DNA of 29,038 nucleotides from an uncultured Oscillospiraceae bacterium (GCA_910579595.1 CAJTVM010000031.1:1-29038); one strand, 5' to 3'; counted from the stretch's first letter, positions 16,053-24,583 are shown. The notes: generated from the letters alone by a model not told the origin. Made by a program: numbers and translations.

Positions 16053-18158
16053 ATGGGAGTGGAATTATATCGGGACGTTGCGCTGGGGGATATGCTGGCG
16101 CGGTACTACCTGGACAGCGAGAACGGCAGCATGGAATTGCAGCTTCTGCCAGCCGGAATGCCGGCCCTGGCCCGGGACGCCAAGCGCCAGGAAATCGACA
16201 GCCTGATCCAGGTAAAGCTGGCTGGGGACGCCTATCCCGGGGCCTACGCCGGGGGCGGAACCCTCCGGCAAGGCGAGTCAGTCCGGCATATGAGGTTCTT
16301 GGAGCAGACGGTGGACGCCACGGAACGAGGCGTCACAATCTCCACCACCTTCCAGGCGGGGCACCAATGCACCGCAACGCACCGGCTTGCCTGGAAGGCT
16401 GGGGAACGCACCGTGCGCAGCCGCGCAGCGTTCCGCGCATCAGGCGAAGAGGTGAAGCTGGAGCTGCTGTCCAGCTTTTCCCTGGGGGGCATCACCCCCT
16501 ATACCCCCGGCGACGCCCATGGCTCCCTCATGATCCACCGCGTGCGCAGCGTTTGGAGCATGGAGGGGCGGCTGCAAAGCGACAGCGCGGAGCAGCTCCA
16601 GCTGGAGCCGTCCTGGGGCGGGCACGCCATCCGGTGTGAGCGGTTCGGGCAGGCGGGCTCCATGCCGGTAAACCGCTGGTTCCCCTGGCTGATGGTGGAG
16701 GATACCAAAAACCATGTGTTCTGGGGGGCGCAGATCGCCCACAACGCATCCTGGCAGATGGAGCTGTACCGCAAGGATGACGCGCTGGCCGTCTCCGGCG
16801 GACTGGCCGATCAGGAATTCGGACAGTGGGCCAAGATCCTCGCCCCCGGGGAGGCGTTTGAGACGCCGGAAGCCATCCTCACCGTGTGCCGGGATACGTC
16901 CCTGGACGCCGCCGCCCAGCGGCTGACCTCGGGGCAGATTGCCGCCGTCAACGCAGGGCCGGACTGCGAACAGGAGTTGCCCATCATCTTTAACGAATAC
17001 TGCACCACCTGGGGCTGTCCCTCCGAGGAAAACATCGCCGGGATTTTGAAGGCCATCCGGGGGAAGGGGTTCTCCTACTTTGTCATCGACTGCGGCTGGT
17101 TCAAGGCGGACGGCGTACCCTGGGACATCTCCATGGGGGACTACCAAATCTCGCCCACCCTGTTCCCCGGCGGGCTGGAAAAAACGGTACAGGCCATCCG
17201 GGACGAGGGCATGGCGCCGGGCATCTGGTTTGAGATCGACAACGTTGGCCGGGCGTCCCAGGCGTATCAGAATACAGAGCACCTATTGAAGCGGGACGGC
17301 GCGCCGCTGACCACCTCCATGCGCCGGTTCTGGGATATGCGCGACCCGTGGGTGCGGAAATACCTGTCGGAGCGGGTGATCGGGACGCTGAAGCGGTACG
17401 GCTTCGGCTACGTGAAAATGGATTACAACGACAGCATTGGCCCGGGCTGCGACGGCTGCGAATCCCTGGGGGAGGGGCTGCGGCGGAACATGGAGGCTTC
17501 CTTTGCCTTTGTGGAGCAGATGAAACGGGAAATCCCCGGCCTGGTTGTGGAAAACTGCGCCTCCGGCGGGCACAAACTGGAGCCGAAAATGCTGGCGGCC
17601 ACGGCCATGTCCTCCTTCTCCGACGCCCACGAGTGTTTGGAGATCCCCATCATCGCCGCCAACCTCCACCGGGTGATGCTCCCCCGGCAGAGCCAGATCT
17701 GGGCGGTGATCCGCAAGACGGATACCCCCCGGCGGATTGTGTACTCCCTGGCCGCCACCCTGCTGGGACGTATGTGCGTATCCGGAGACGTGACCGGACT
17801 GTCCCCCCGGCAATGGGAGGCGATTGACGCCGGAATTGCCATGTACCGGAAGGCCGCACCCGTGATCCGGGACGGGCAGAGCTATTGGTACGGCTCCACC
17901 CCCGGCAGCTACCGCCATCCCACCGGGTGGCAGGGGATCCTCCGGGTTGGTCAGGATGGCGCGCTGTGCGTATTCCACCGCTTTGCGGATGCCGGCGGCG
18001 CCATGGAGGCAACACTGCCCGGGGACACGGAGTACGAGGTGGACGCCGTCTACGGCGTGGACGGCGCGGTTTCCCTCACGGGCCGGAGGCTGGCCTGGAC
18101 GTGCGGGGACGATTGGTGCGCCTGCGCAGTCTATCTCAGGCGCGCCAACAGGGGCTGA
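16053..18158 (+). CDS. Alpha-galactosidase, glycoside hydrolase family 36
   Basis: A 701-residue enzyme expected to release terminal alpha-galactose from oligosaccharides such as raffinose or melibiose. It has the N-terminal beta-sandwich of GH36 (to about 300), a (beta/alpha)8 barrel (about 310-620: FNEYCTTWGCPSEENIAGIL, YFVIDCGWF, GIWFEID), and a C-terminal beta-domain. The nucleophile is Asp457 in YVKMDYND. The likely acid/base is Asp524 in SFSDAHE, after VVENCASGGHKLEP. There is no signal peptide, so it acts in the cytoplasm on imported oligosaccharides. GGAGGG precedes the ATG. The gene has its own promoter and terminator but sits beside the ROK/xylB/isomerase genes, suggesting a shared diet-glycan role. 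No transporter is encoded nearby. Confidence 0.92.
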   Translation: MGVELYRDVALGDMLARYYLDSENGSMELQLLPAGMPALARDAKRQEIDSLIQVKLAGDAYPGAYAGGGTLRQGESVRHMRFLEQTVDATERGVTISTTFQAGHQCTATHRLAWKAGERTVRSRAAFRASGEEVKLELLSSFSLGGITPYTPGDAHGSLMIHRVRSVWSMEGRLQSDSAEQLQLEPSWGGHAIRCERFGQAGSMPVNRWFPWLMVEDTKNHVFWGAQIAHNASWQMELYRKDDALAVSGGLADQEFGQWAKILAPGEAFETPEAILTVCRDTSLDAAAQRLTSGQIAAVNAGPDCEQELPIIFNEYCTTWGCPSEENIAGILKAIRGKGFSYFVIDCGWFKADGVPWDISMGDYQISPTLFPGGLEKTVQAIRDEGMAPGIWFEIDNVGRASQAYQNTEHLLKRDGAPLTTSMRRFWDMRDPWVRKYLSERVIGTLKRYGFGYVKMDYNDSIGPGCDGCESLGEGLRRNMEASFAFVEQMKREIPGLVVENCASGGHKLEPKMLAATAMSSFSDAHECLEIPIIAANLHRVMLPRQSQIWAVIRKTDTPRRIVYSLAATLLGRMCVSGDVTGLSPRQWEAIDAGIAMYRKAAPVIRDGQSYWYGSTPGSYRHPTGWQGILRVGQDGALCVFHRFADAGGAMEATLPGDTEYEVDAVYGVDGAVSLTGRRLAWTCGDDWCACAVYLRRANRG

Positions 18159-18208
18159 TTGAAGCCCGCCGCCCCGAGGTTCCCGCAAAACCCGCCAAAC
18201 AAATGCCG

Positions 18209-18239
18209 GGCCCCGTCCGGATTGAATCCGGACGGGGCC
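18209..18239 (+). terminator. Strong hairpin after the GH36 gene
   Basis: A perfect 15-bp inverted repeat, GGCCCCGTCCGGATT (18209-18223) against 18225-18239. No clear T-run follows, so it may act as a transcript-end stabiliser as much as a terminator. Confidence 0.7.
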
Positions 18240-18248
18240 TCAACTTTA

Positions 18249-18412
18249 AGAACCTGTATTCACAACCTCGATTCACCGTCTGGCCGGGTCTTTTCCCGCC
18301 ATGCCGCGTTAAATTTTCTTGAAATAAACGCAATGATTCCTGCGAAAATTTGCCTTGCCTGACGGGAACCCCCCTCGCCCATCCGGCGGTTCCGGCTGTG
18401 AATACAGGTTCT
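18249..18412. mobile_element. MITE-like element, 164 bp, with terminal inverted repeats
   Basis: The ends AGAACCTGTATTCACA (18249-18264) and TGTGAATACAGGTTCT (18397-18412) are perfect 16-bp inverted repeats; one mismatch extends them to 18 of 19. The interior has no coding capacity and contains an additional TTCCCG/CGGGAA inverted pair. Size and structure fit a non-autonomous miniature inverted-repeat element. I could not identify a clear target-site duplication. Confidence 0.65.
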
Positions 18413-18442
18413 AACTATACTATCCTCAAGCGGAGGCGCGGC

Positions 18443-19147
18443 TCACATATGGAAACGCCGCCGGACCTCCTTCCGGAGGTCTGGCACCCAGCGCACCACC
18501 ATCAGCGGGATCTCCATGGCCCCGGCAATGATGAGCACCACCAGCGACCAGGACGGCCCCCATGCCGCGTGGAAATACAGATCCCCCAGAAGCTCCAGCC
18601 CCACCACAAAAATTGCCGCGCTGGCGATGACCACCGCGATGGTGGCCAGGATGCTCCGCCGCCCCTTCCGGAACAGCAGCACCTGGGCCAGCAGGAGCAG
18701 CCCCAGCAGAACCACCGCCGGCAGCGCCAGATGGACATACCAGTCCAGCCCGTCCAGCTCCCAGGCAATCAGCAGCACGTAAAGCCCGATGGCCCCGGAG
18801 TCCAGCAGCGTGATGGCCGGCAGCGGAAGCTTCCGCCACAGCAGCGGCGGCACGATAAAAACCCACAGCATGGCCGCGGCCCCGATCACATAGAGGGACC
18901 AGATGTGTTTGGCCAGCAGCACCAGGTTCAGCAGGGCGCTGCACAGGGCCACCGAGCCCAGCATGGCGGAGATCAGCACCGCCGCCGCCCGCTGGGACGC
19001 CAGGGAGACCTTGCCCAGCTCCGTGGGGAAGGGGGCGGGGCTGTCCCGGTCCACCGGCTGCCCGGGGTTGCGCACCGGCGTCCGGCACAGGGGGCAGAAG
19101 GACGCCGTGCTGTCCAGCTCCACGCCGCAGTTGACACAATAGGACAT
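18443..19147 (-). CDS. Zinc-ribbon multi-pass membrane protein (DUF6320-like)
   Basis: A 234-residue protein. A zinc ribbon opens it (CVNCGVELDSTASFCPLC, residues 4-21), a Pro-rich linker follows, then about six hydrophobic segments from residue 53 to 218 (for example LDSGAIGLYVLLIAWEL, ALPAVVLLGLLLLAQVLLF, ATIAVVIASAAIFVVGLELL), ending in a basic cytoplasmic tail (DLRKEVRRRFHM). It resembles the DUF6320-type membrane proteins of Clostridia; I recall that name only with moderate certainty. The start ATG shares one base with the stop of the acetyltransferase-like gene (TAATG), so the two are translationally coupled. Function unknown. Confidence 0.82.
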   Translation of the reverse strand: MSYCVNCGVELDSTASFCPLCRTPVRNPGQPVDRDSPAPFPTELGKVSLASQRAAAVLISAMLGSVALCSALLNLVLLAKHIWSLYVIGAAAMLWVFIVPPLLWRKLPLPAITLLDSGAIGLYVLLIAWELDGLDWYVHLALPAVVLLGLLLLAQVLLFRKGRRSILATIAVVIASAAIFVVGLELLGDLYFHAAWGPSWSLVVLIIAGAMEIPLMVVRWVPDLRKEVRRRFHM

Positions 19148-20430
19148 TACGTCCCCTCCTTCCTGTTGGAAATCACCTTCACCGGGACGCCCTGCCGGAC
19201 CAGGTGGGTGAAAAACAGCCGCTCCGTCTCGCTGGATGCGCCGGTGCCCGCGAAGGTCACCTCCAGCACATCCCCGCAGCTGATGGCGGCGCAGTGGGGG
19301 GAGGGCCGGGTGGCCTGGCCCAGGATCACCTCCATGCGCCGGATGTGGGGGGCCATGGAGGGCGGCAGGCGGACGGCTCCCGGGTTGGTAAAGGTGGCGG
19401 TATAGGGCCGGACCGCCACCAGCTGGTAGGAAAAGGCCATGATAGGCTTTTTCAGGAACAGCGGGATGAGCTGTAAAAGACGGTTACGGGTAAATTGCAC
19501 GTTCCCGCTGACGGCGGCCCGCATTTCCGGGCGGCTCAGGGACAGCCCCATAAAATGGTGGACGTACCGGATCAGATCGTCCAACCCGTACTCCCCCAGG
19601 GTGGGATCCACACAGGGCCGCAGGGTCAGCATGAAATTCCGCAGGGTCTCCGAGGGGAACCAGCCCCTCAAATTCACCGGGATGGCCAGGGCCACCGGCT
19701 TTTCCCGGAAGGGGCGCTCCCCGCGCTGCTTTTCCAGCAGGGACAGCAGCAGCACCGCCGTCAAATACTCTGTAATGGTGGCGTTGTGCTCCCTGGCCTT
19801 GGCCTTGACCGCCGCCACGGACATCAGCCCCATGGTGACATTCAAGGTATAGAACGGCTCCGGGGGGCTGGTGTTGGCGTAGGCGGTTTTCTGCCACCCG
19901 CCCCGGAGCACCCGCTTCCCGGCGTACCGGCCGTAGGCGTCCTCCAGCTCCTCCGGCCTGGGCGGCTGGGCCACGTCCAGAATCAGGGGATCCGGGGGGA
20001 CGTCCACCCCCCGCTCCCGGAGGTACTCCGCCAGCACCGTCCGGAAGAAGGCCAGCGCCCCGCTCCCATCGGAAATGGCGTGGAACGCCTCAAAGGAGAT
20101 GCGGCTTTCGTAGTAATAGAATCGGATCAGCCAGTCGTTGTCCTCCCGGTCCCGCATGGGCTGGCAGGGGTTGGCGATATCGGGCCGGACAAAGGGGCCG
20201 GGCTTGCGGTTGGGCTCAAAGTAGCACCAGAAGGCCCCCTTGCGGATGCGCACCCGGAAGCTGGGGAACCGGGGCATGGTGCGGTCCACCGCCCGCTGGA
20301 GGGCGGCGGGATCCACCCGCTCCGTCATCACCGCGGAAAAGCGGTAGACCGGGGCGTATTTTTCCTTTTTCAGCGCGGCGTAGAGCACGCCTGCGTTGTC
20401 CAGCCGGTACCAATCCTGTTCCTGCGGCAC
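19147..20430 (-). CDS. Alcohol acetyltransferase/condensation-domain-like acyltransferase
   Basis: A 427-residue protein of the CoA-dependent acyltransferase fold. Near residue 140 it carries HAISDGSGALAFFRTVLAEYL, the HxxxDG catalytic motif of alcohol acetyltransferases and condensation domains. Other typical parts are YAPVYRFSAVMTERVDPAALQ and PVNLRGWFPSETLRNF. Family members transfer an acyl group to an alcohol or amine; the substrate here is unknown. I choose the GTG at 20430 because the protein resemblance begins there and the promoter at 20458-20486 lies just upstream; a longer form would run through it. It is coupled to the zinc-ribbon membrane protein and divergent from an esterase, which may make the three a small acyl-ester locus. 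Confidence 0.83.
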   Translation of the reverse strand: MPQEQDWYRLDNAGVLYAALKKEKYAPVYRFSAVMTERVDPAALQRAVDRTMPRFPSFRVRIRKGAFWCYFEPNRKPGPFVRPDIANPCQPMRDREDNDWLIRFYYYESRISFEAFHAISDGSGALAFFRTVLAEYLRERGVDVPPDPLILDVAQPPRPEELEDAYGRYAGKRVLRGGWQKTAYANTSPPEPFYTLNVTMGLMSVAAVKAKAREHNATITEYLTAVLLLSLLEKQRGERPFREKPVALAIPVNLRGWFPSETLRNFMLTLRPCVDPTLGEYGLDDLIRYVHHFMGLSLSRPEMRAAVSGNVQFTRNRLLQLIPLFLKKPIMAFSYQLVAVRPYTATFTNPGAVRLPPSMAPHIRRMEVILGQATRPSPHCAAISCGDVLEVTFAGTGASSETERLFFTHLVRQGVPVKVISNRKEGT

Positions 20431-20457
20431 GAGCGTCCCCCCCGTCCTCTTTACTAC

Positions 20458-20486
20458 AGTGTACCACAGCCAGGGGGAAAGCACAA
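20458..20486 (-). promoter_or_regulatory. Promoter of the acyltransferase operon
   Basis: On the minus strand TTGTGC (20486-20481) and TACACT (20463-20458) with 17-nt spacing, 28 nt before the GTG start. Confidence 0.72.
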
Positions 20487-20504
20487 GGACGGCGTTTGCC
20501 GGCG

Positions 20505-20533
20505 TTGAAAAACCCGGCAATCCATGCTACAAT
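20505..20533 (+). promoter_or_regulatory. Promoter of the alpha/beta hydrolase gene
   Basis: TTGAAA (20505-20510) and TACAAT (20528-20533) with 17-nt spacing, 30 nt before the ATG. It lies back to back with the acyltransferase promoter. Confidence 0.82.
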
Positions 20534-20563
20534 GGGGCACAGAACATACATGGGGGAATCGGC

Positions 20564-21517
20564 ATGGAACGCAAACCGGCGCTGCTCCACTTCAAAAAAG
20601 CGAAGTCGAAAAAAGAACTTTCGGACGAAAAACAGCTCACGAGGATGATGCGCGCCCTCAAGGCCATCCACTCCGTCAGCGGCGCGGAATCCATGGCGCC
20701 GGAGGATCTGGCCCGCCAGCGCACGGCCCAGGATATTCTGGGGCGGCTGGCCGCGCCCATGATTGGGCTGCGCTGGGAGCCCTTTGATTTGCAGGGCATG
20801 AAAGCCGCTTGGATCCGGCCCGACTGGGGCCACAATCCCCACCAGATCATCCTGTACTGCCACGGGGGCGGCTACACCAGCGGCAGCCTGGGCTATTCCC
20901 GCCCGCTGGCCGCTAAGCTGTGCCACGCCTCGGGCCGGGAAACCCTGTGTTTTGAATACCGCCTGGCCCCGGAGCACCCCTACCCGGCGGCGGTGGACGA
21001 CGCGGTCCGGGTGTGGGACTACCTGATGCACCAGGGCTATGGGGCCAGGGACATCGTGGTGGCGGGGGATTCCGCCGGGGGCAACCTGGCGCTGGTGCTG
21101 CTGCACCGGCTGAAGGCGGAGGGCCGGCAGCTCCCCGCGCGGCTGGTGCTGTTCTCCCCGTGGACGGATATGACCGCCAGTGGGGAATCCTATACCCAAC
21201 GGGCCGAGCTGGATCCCACCATCACCATGGAGTATGTCCAGGCGGTGCGCACGGCCTACGCCGGGGGAGCTGATCTGAAGGATCCCATGCTATCTCCCCT
21301 GTTCGGCGACTTTACGGGCTTCCCCCCCACGCTGATCCAGGTGGGGAGCAACGAACTGCTGTATTCCGACGCCGAGCGGCTCAGGGACCGGATGCGGGCC
21401 ACCGGGGCGCTGTGCCGGCTGGAGGAGTGGACGGAGATGTGGCACGTATTCCAGATGATGCCCATCAAAAAGGCGGGCGAGGCCATGGAGCACGTGGGGG
21501 AATTCCTGTTGGGGTGA
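20564..21517 (+). CDS. Alpha/beta hydrolase, hormone-sensitive lipase-type esterase
   Basis: A 317-residue cytoplasmic esterase. The oxyanion-hole motif HGGG is at residues 100-103, the nucleophile elbow GDSAGG is at 168-173 with Ser170, and the catalytic His is probably in EMWHVFQM near 295. YRLAPEHPYPAAVDD between the first two motifs is the family's conserved stretch. Length is normal for this group. Substrates are usually short acyl esters. It is divergent from an acyltransferase, which could make the esters that this enzyme cleaves; that link is inference. A hairpin terminator follows at 21555. Confidence 0.93.
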   Translation: MERKPALLHFKKAKSKKELSDEKQLTRMMRALKAIHSVSGAESMAPEDLARQRTAQDILGRLAAPMIGLRWEPFDLQGMKAAWIRPDWGHNPHQIILYCHGGGYTSGSLGYSRPLAAKLCHASGRETLCFEYRLAPEHPYPAAVDDAVRVWDYLMHQGYGARDIVVAGDSAGGNLALVLLHRLKAEGRQLPARLVLFSPWTDMTASGESYTQRAELDPTITMEYVQAVRTAYAGGADLKDPMLSPLFGDFTGFPPTLIQVGSNELLYSDAERLRDRMRATGALCRLEEWTEMWHVFQMMPIKKAGEAMEHVGEFLLG

Positions 21518-21554
21518 TTGGTCCGGCAGGGGAGCGGTTGATTGGAGCGTTAGG

Positions 21555-21591
21555 AAAGCCGGCAGATTTCTTATCGAAACCTGCCGGTTTT
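21555..21591 (+). terminator. Terminator at the chromosome/mobile-DNA boundary
   Basis: AAAGCCGGCAG (21555-21565) pairs with CTGCCGGTTT (21581-21590, one G-T pair). The inner TTTC/GAAA extends the stem past an A-C mismatch, and TTTT follows. It ends the hydrolase transcript and overlaps the last codons of the truncated recombinase on the other strand. Confidence 0.75.
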
Positions 21592-22200
21592 GCTGGTGCC
21601 GCTCTCGCCGCAGAGATAGGCCCCGCAGTACCCGCAGAACAGCTTGGTGGTCAGCAGGTAATCGTCCTCGGCCTTGTGACGGGCCGGGGCTTTCTTGTTC
21701 TTCGCCAGCCGTTCCTGTACCCGGTCAAAGAGGTCTTGGGGGACAATGGCAGGTATACCCTCCGGCACCACAATGTCCCGGTAGGTGTACTCCCCGATGT
21801 AACGGCGGTTGTTCAAAAGGTGCTGTATGCTGTTGTAGGTCAAGGGCTGGCCCCGTGTGTTCTTCACGCCATGCTGGTTTAGATAGTCCCGGATTTCCTT
21901 CATGGTGGCCCCCTCGTCATACTGCTGAAAGGCTTCCAGCACAAAGGGGGCGGTCAACGGGTCAAGCTGGAAATACTGCTCACTGTCGATGGTATAGCCG
22001 ATGGGCAGGGTGCCGCCGTTGTACTTGGATTTGAGGGCGTTCTCCGTCATGCCCCGCACCACCTTTTCGGGCAGGTCGGCGGAATAGCATTCGGCGTACC
22101 CCTCCAACACGCTCTCCAAAATGATGCCCTCGGCTCCGTCGGAAATGACTTCGGCGGCGGACACCACCTTCACCCCGTTCTTTTTCAGCGTAGATTGATT
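21571..22200 (-). pseudogene. Large serine recombinase (TnpX/Tn4451-like), internal fragment truncated at both ends
   Basis: About 200-210 codons matching the middle of large serine recombinases: LKKNGVKVVSAAEVISDGAE, LESVLEGYAECYSADLPEKV, GMTENALKSKYNGGTLPIGY, NTRGQPLTYNSIQHLLNNRRYIGEYTYRD, and the zinc ribbon start LFCGYCGAYLCGESGTSKTG. The N-terminal catalytic resolvase domain with its active serine is missing, and resemblance stops near 22200. At the other end the protein runs into a stop at 21571 right after GTSKTG, inside a terminator, whereas intact members continue with the HYYKC part of the zinc ribbon and several hundred residues more. It is therefore a dead relic of an older element. 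Confidence 0.85.
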
Positions 22201-22217
22201 GATGGATTGATGTGGGC

Positions 22218-22271
22218 GGGGCGGTCAAGGTTGGCGCTGAAAGCGCCATGCACTTTAACCTTGACCGCCCC
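22218..22271. repeat. Nested hairpin between the recombinase relic and the integrase
   Basis: A perfect 15-bp inverted repeat GGGGCGGTCAAGGTT (22218-22232 with 22257-22271) encloses a second one, GGCGCT-GAA-AGCGCC (22233-22247). It lies where the left end of the element is expected and may be a terminator or recombinase-binding structure. Confidence 0.6.
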
Positions 22272-22376
22272 GGCTGGGTTTGCTACCATTCAGACAAATC
22301 GGAATTTATTGTTCTTCCCCTTAAAAACCCTTGTAATATCAGGCGTTTCCGCTTGTCAAACCTTCAAACCGTATGT

Positions 22377-22425
22377 ACTTTCCCTTGTTTTTTCCCTTAC
22401 GGGCTGAAACAAGGGAAAGTTTTTT
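22377..22425 (+). terminator. Hairpin immediately downstream of the integrase gene
   Basis: ACTTTCCCTTGTTT (22377-22390) is a perfect 14-bp inverted repeat of 22407-22420, with a TTTTT run after it on the plus strand. On the integrase strand it comes right after the stop codon. It could be a terminator protecting int from outside transcription; the repeated TCCCTT units may alternatively be integrase arm sites. Confidence 0.55.
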
Positions 22426-23722
22426 ACTCCCCGTTGACCACCTTATCCAGCAGTCGGGCGGAGTTGCGTTTCGCTTCCCTCGTAGAGTGTGCGTAAATGT
22501 TCATCGTGGTACTGACATCCGAGTGCCCCAGCAGTTCCTGCACGTCCTTGGGAGCGGCCCCATTGGATAGGAGGTTGCTCGTGAAGGTGTGACGGAGCAT
22601 ATGGAAATGAAAGTCCGCCAAGCCCTCCACCTTCTCCTTTGCCTTGCGGCACATGATGCTTACCGTACTCGGTGTCTCAATGGCCCCGTCAGGCCGGAGA
22701 CAGACAAAAGCAATCTCTTTGTACCCCTCCGGCGCTTCCTCCGTCCTTGGCAAGGTGTAGACCTCGTAATAGGTACGGTCTTTTTCCCTGACCTCGGCGT
22801 AGTAGTTGAGGCGGTAGAACTCACCATAGCGCAGGCGGTTTTTGCTCTGTTCCCTCTTGGCCGCTTTGAGGATTGCCGCCAGCGTGTCGCAGAAGTCCAC
22901 AGTACGGACTTTCTTCCGCTTGGTGGCTCCAATTTCCGTCTTGTGCCTCGCCCCGTTGTAGCGAATGCTCCGCCGCACCGTCAGATACTGCTCGTCCAGG
23001 TTGATGTCCTTCCAGGTGAGGGCGCAGACCTCGCCAATTCGCAGCCCGGTGTAATAGGCAATCTGGATGGGCAGCAGGGCCGGGTTGTCCTTCTCTTTCA
23101 AAAAGTCCTCCAACGCCCGGAACTGCTCGTAGCTGATGGTGGGCACCGTAACAGCGTCCCCCATGTCCTCGGAGAAAATGTCCGCCTCCTGTTTCCGTCC
23201 CCGCAGCTTCACATACTGCATCGGATTGAACGTGATAAGCCGTTTCGGAAACACGGCAAAGCGGAACGAGTTTTGCAGCACCGCCGAGAATTGGAGCATA
23301 TAGCCCCGGCTCATGGGCGGAGAGGTTGTGCCATCGGGATTGGCGCCGCCGTAGCTCATAAAGTCGATGAAAGCTTGCAGATGGTCGGCGGTGACGGTTT
23401 TCAGCTTCCGCTTGCCCAGGGGGTGCCGCTTGATACGGTTTACTGTCCCTTGGTAGGCCATCACTGTGCCGTTGCTCAATGTACCGGGCTTCAATTCTTC
23501 CTCCACCCACATATCCAGCATATCGCCCACAGTGATGTTTTCCGCTTTTGCAACAAACCGTTTTTCCTCATAGTCCTCCATCGCCCTGCGGAGCAGGGCT
23601 TCCGTCTCGGACTTGCTCTCGGTGCCGGGGTACTCCTTCTGCACCCGATTCCCGCTCTCGTCCTCAATATAGAAGCGATAGTACCACTTTTTACCTTTTT
23701 TGCGTACAGAACCTTTTGCCAT
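22424..23722 (-). CDS. int: Tyrosine-type site-specific integrase (Tn916 Int-like)
   Basis: A 432-residue recombinase that would insert and excise the element. The N-terminal arm-binding domain is at about 1-60 (SVRKKGKKWYYRFYIED), the core-binding domain at about 70-180 (VGDMLDMWVEEELKPGTLSN), and the catalytic domain after 210. Catalytic residues visible are Arg228 (TGLRIGEVCALTW), His374-x-x-Arg377 (HMLRHTF), His400 (LGHSDVSTTMNIYAH) and nucleophile Tyr410, so the enzyme looks intact. The ATG at 23722 is chosen because GAAAGGAG lies 10 nt upstream; an in-frame ATG at 23752 has no such site. The gene is downstream of the Xre repressor, in the same direction, and next to the left edge of the element as expected for an integrase. 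Confidence 0.93.
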   Translation of the reverse strand: MAKGSVRKKGKKWYYRFYIEDESGNRVQKEYPGTESKSETEALLRRAMEDYEEKRFVAKAENITVGDMLDMWVEEELKPGTLSNGTVMAYQGTVNRIKRHPLGKRKLKTVTADHLQAFIDFMSYGGANPDGTTSPPMSRGYMLQFSAVLQNSFRFAVFPKRLITFNPMQYVKLRGRKQEADIFSEDMGDAVTVPTISYEQFRALEDFLKEKDNPALLPIQIAYYTGLRIGEVCALTWKDINLDEQYLTVRRSIRYNGARHKTEIGATKRKKVRTVDFCDTLAAILKAAKREQSKNRLRYGEFYRLNYYAEVREKDRTYYEVYTLPRTEEAPEGYKEIAFVCLRPDGAIETPSTVSIMCRKAKEKVEGLADFHFHMLRHTFTSNLLSNGAAPKDVQELLGHSDVSTTMNIYAHSTREAKRNSARLLDKVVNGE

Positions 23723-23741
23723 TGATAAAATACTCCTTTCT

Positions 23742-23838
23742 ATCCGTGGCAATCGGAACTGTGACGTATGATGTGCGTTCCATCATTTCTGTCGGTTGGT
23801 GTTCAACCGGCATATTTTGTTGTCAAGGTGCCACGGAT
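23742..23838. repeat. Inverted-repeat-bounded gap between repressor and integrase
   Basis: ATCCGTGGCA (23742-23751) and TGCCACGGAT (23829-23838) are perfect inverted repeats enclosing the non-coding gap. Inside it is a GGTTG/CAACC hairpin near 23794-23810. It may form a long stem in the repressor-int transcript or hold Int/Xis sites. Confidence 0.5.
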
Positions 23839-24488
23839 CAATTCTGCCCGTTCAGCCGTTCACGGGCCTCGCTGCTCATATCCAGCAGATCGCCTATCTT
23901 CATTTTGGTGCGTCCCTCGTCATAGATGTGTAGAAGCCCGTCCATGAACCGCTTCATATCCTCCACCGGCGTTTCCATCTCCCGGCGGTAGACCTTTTCG
24001 ATTATGGCCCCGGACTCAATGGCGTAGCGCATCAGGGACTTTTTCAGGCCCTCGTCCTCGGCGATGTGGTCTGCCTCGGCCATCGCCCTGGAAAAGTAAA
24101 CGCAGAACACGGAATAGAGGTCTACAATCTGACCGAGGAAGGTGGTCAAAAGCTGTTGGTGAGGTTCGCCCTGGACGTTGGTTGTCAGTTCGTCCAGATA
24201 GGCCGCTATGTGCTTCTCAATATCCGTCTGGCACAGGGTCTTGGAGTTGTACTCCTTTTCATCGGATAGCCCTGTCAGCCATTCGGGGGTGGTGAGAAGC
24301 GCGTCCGCCAGTCCGTTGATAATCATGGTGCGCTTGGGGTCTACCCCGTCTGTCTCGTATCGCTGGATGGTGGACTTGTTTACCCCTACCCGCCTGCCCA
24401 GTTCCGGCATGGAGATGTTGATCTCGTTCCGGCGCTCCTTAATGCGCTGCCCGACCTGCTTTGGGGTAAAGGCTATGTCTTTATCCAT
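23838..24488 (-). CDS. Xre/cI-type helix-turn-helix repressor of the mobile element
   Basis: A 216-residue regulator. Residues about 10-68 form the HTH (VGQRIKERRNEINISMPELG, RVGVNKSTIQRYETDGVDPK, LADALLTTPEWLTG). The remainder is an uncharacterised helical region (ELTTNVQGEPHQQLLTTFLG ...), with no LexA-like peptidase motif seen. AAAGGAGG precedes the ATG at 24488. It is divergent from the excisionase, with promoters back to back, the classic arrangement of a repressor that keeps excision off. It is also upstream of int in the same direction and could be co-transcribed with it. The signal that inactivates it is unknown. Confidence 0.9.
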   Translation of the reverse strand: MDKDIAFTPKQVGQRIKERRNEINISMPELGRRVGVNKSTIQRYETDGVDPKRTMIINGLADALLTTPEWLTGLSDEKEYNSKTLCQTDIEKHIAAYLDELTTNVQGEPHQQLLTTFLGQIVDLYSVFCVYFSRAMAEADHIAEDEGLKKSLMRYAIESGAIIEKVYRREMETPVEDMKRFMDGLLHIYDEGRTKMKIGDLLDMSSEARERLNGQN

Positions 24489-24512
24489 TAGCTCGGCCTC
24501 CTTTCAAGTGTC

Positions 24513-24541
24513 AGTATAACATAATTGAATTTAATTTGCAA
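24513..24541 (-). promoter_or_regulatory. Promoter of the element repressor
   Basis: On the minus strand TTGCAA (24541-24536) and TATACT (24518-24513) with 17-nt spacing, 25 nt before the start codon. Confidence 0.82.
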
Positions 24542-24583
24542 CCCTATTTTTCGAATTATTTTATAGGACACTCTTAAAATGAG

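Noticed and set aside
22195..22496. Small plus-strand frames between the recombinase relic and the integrase
   Set aside because: They translate the two hairpins and the integrase antisense end; no ribosome binding site or family match.
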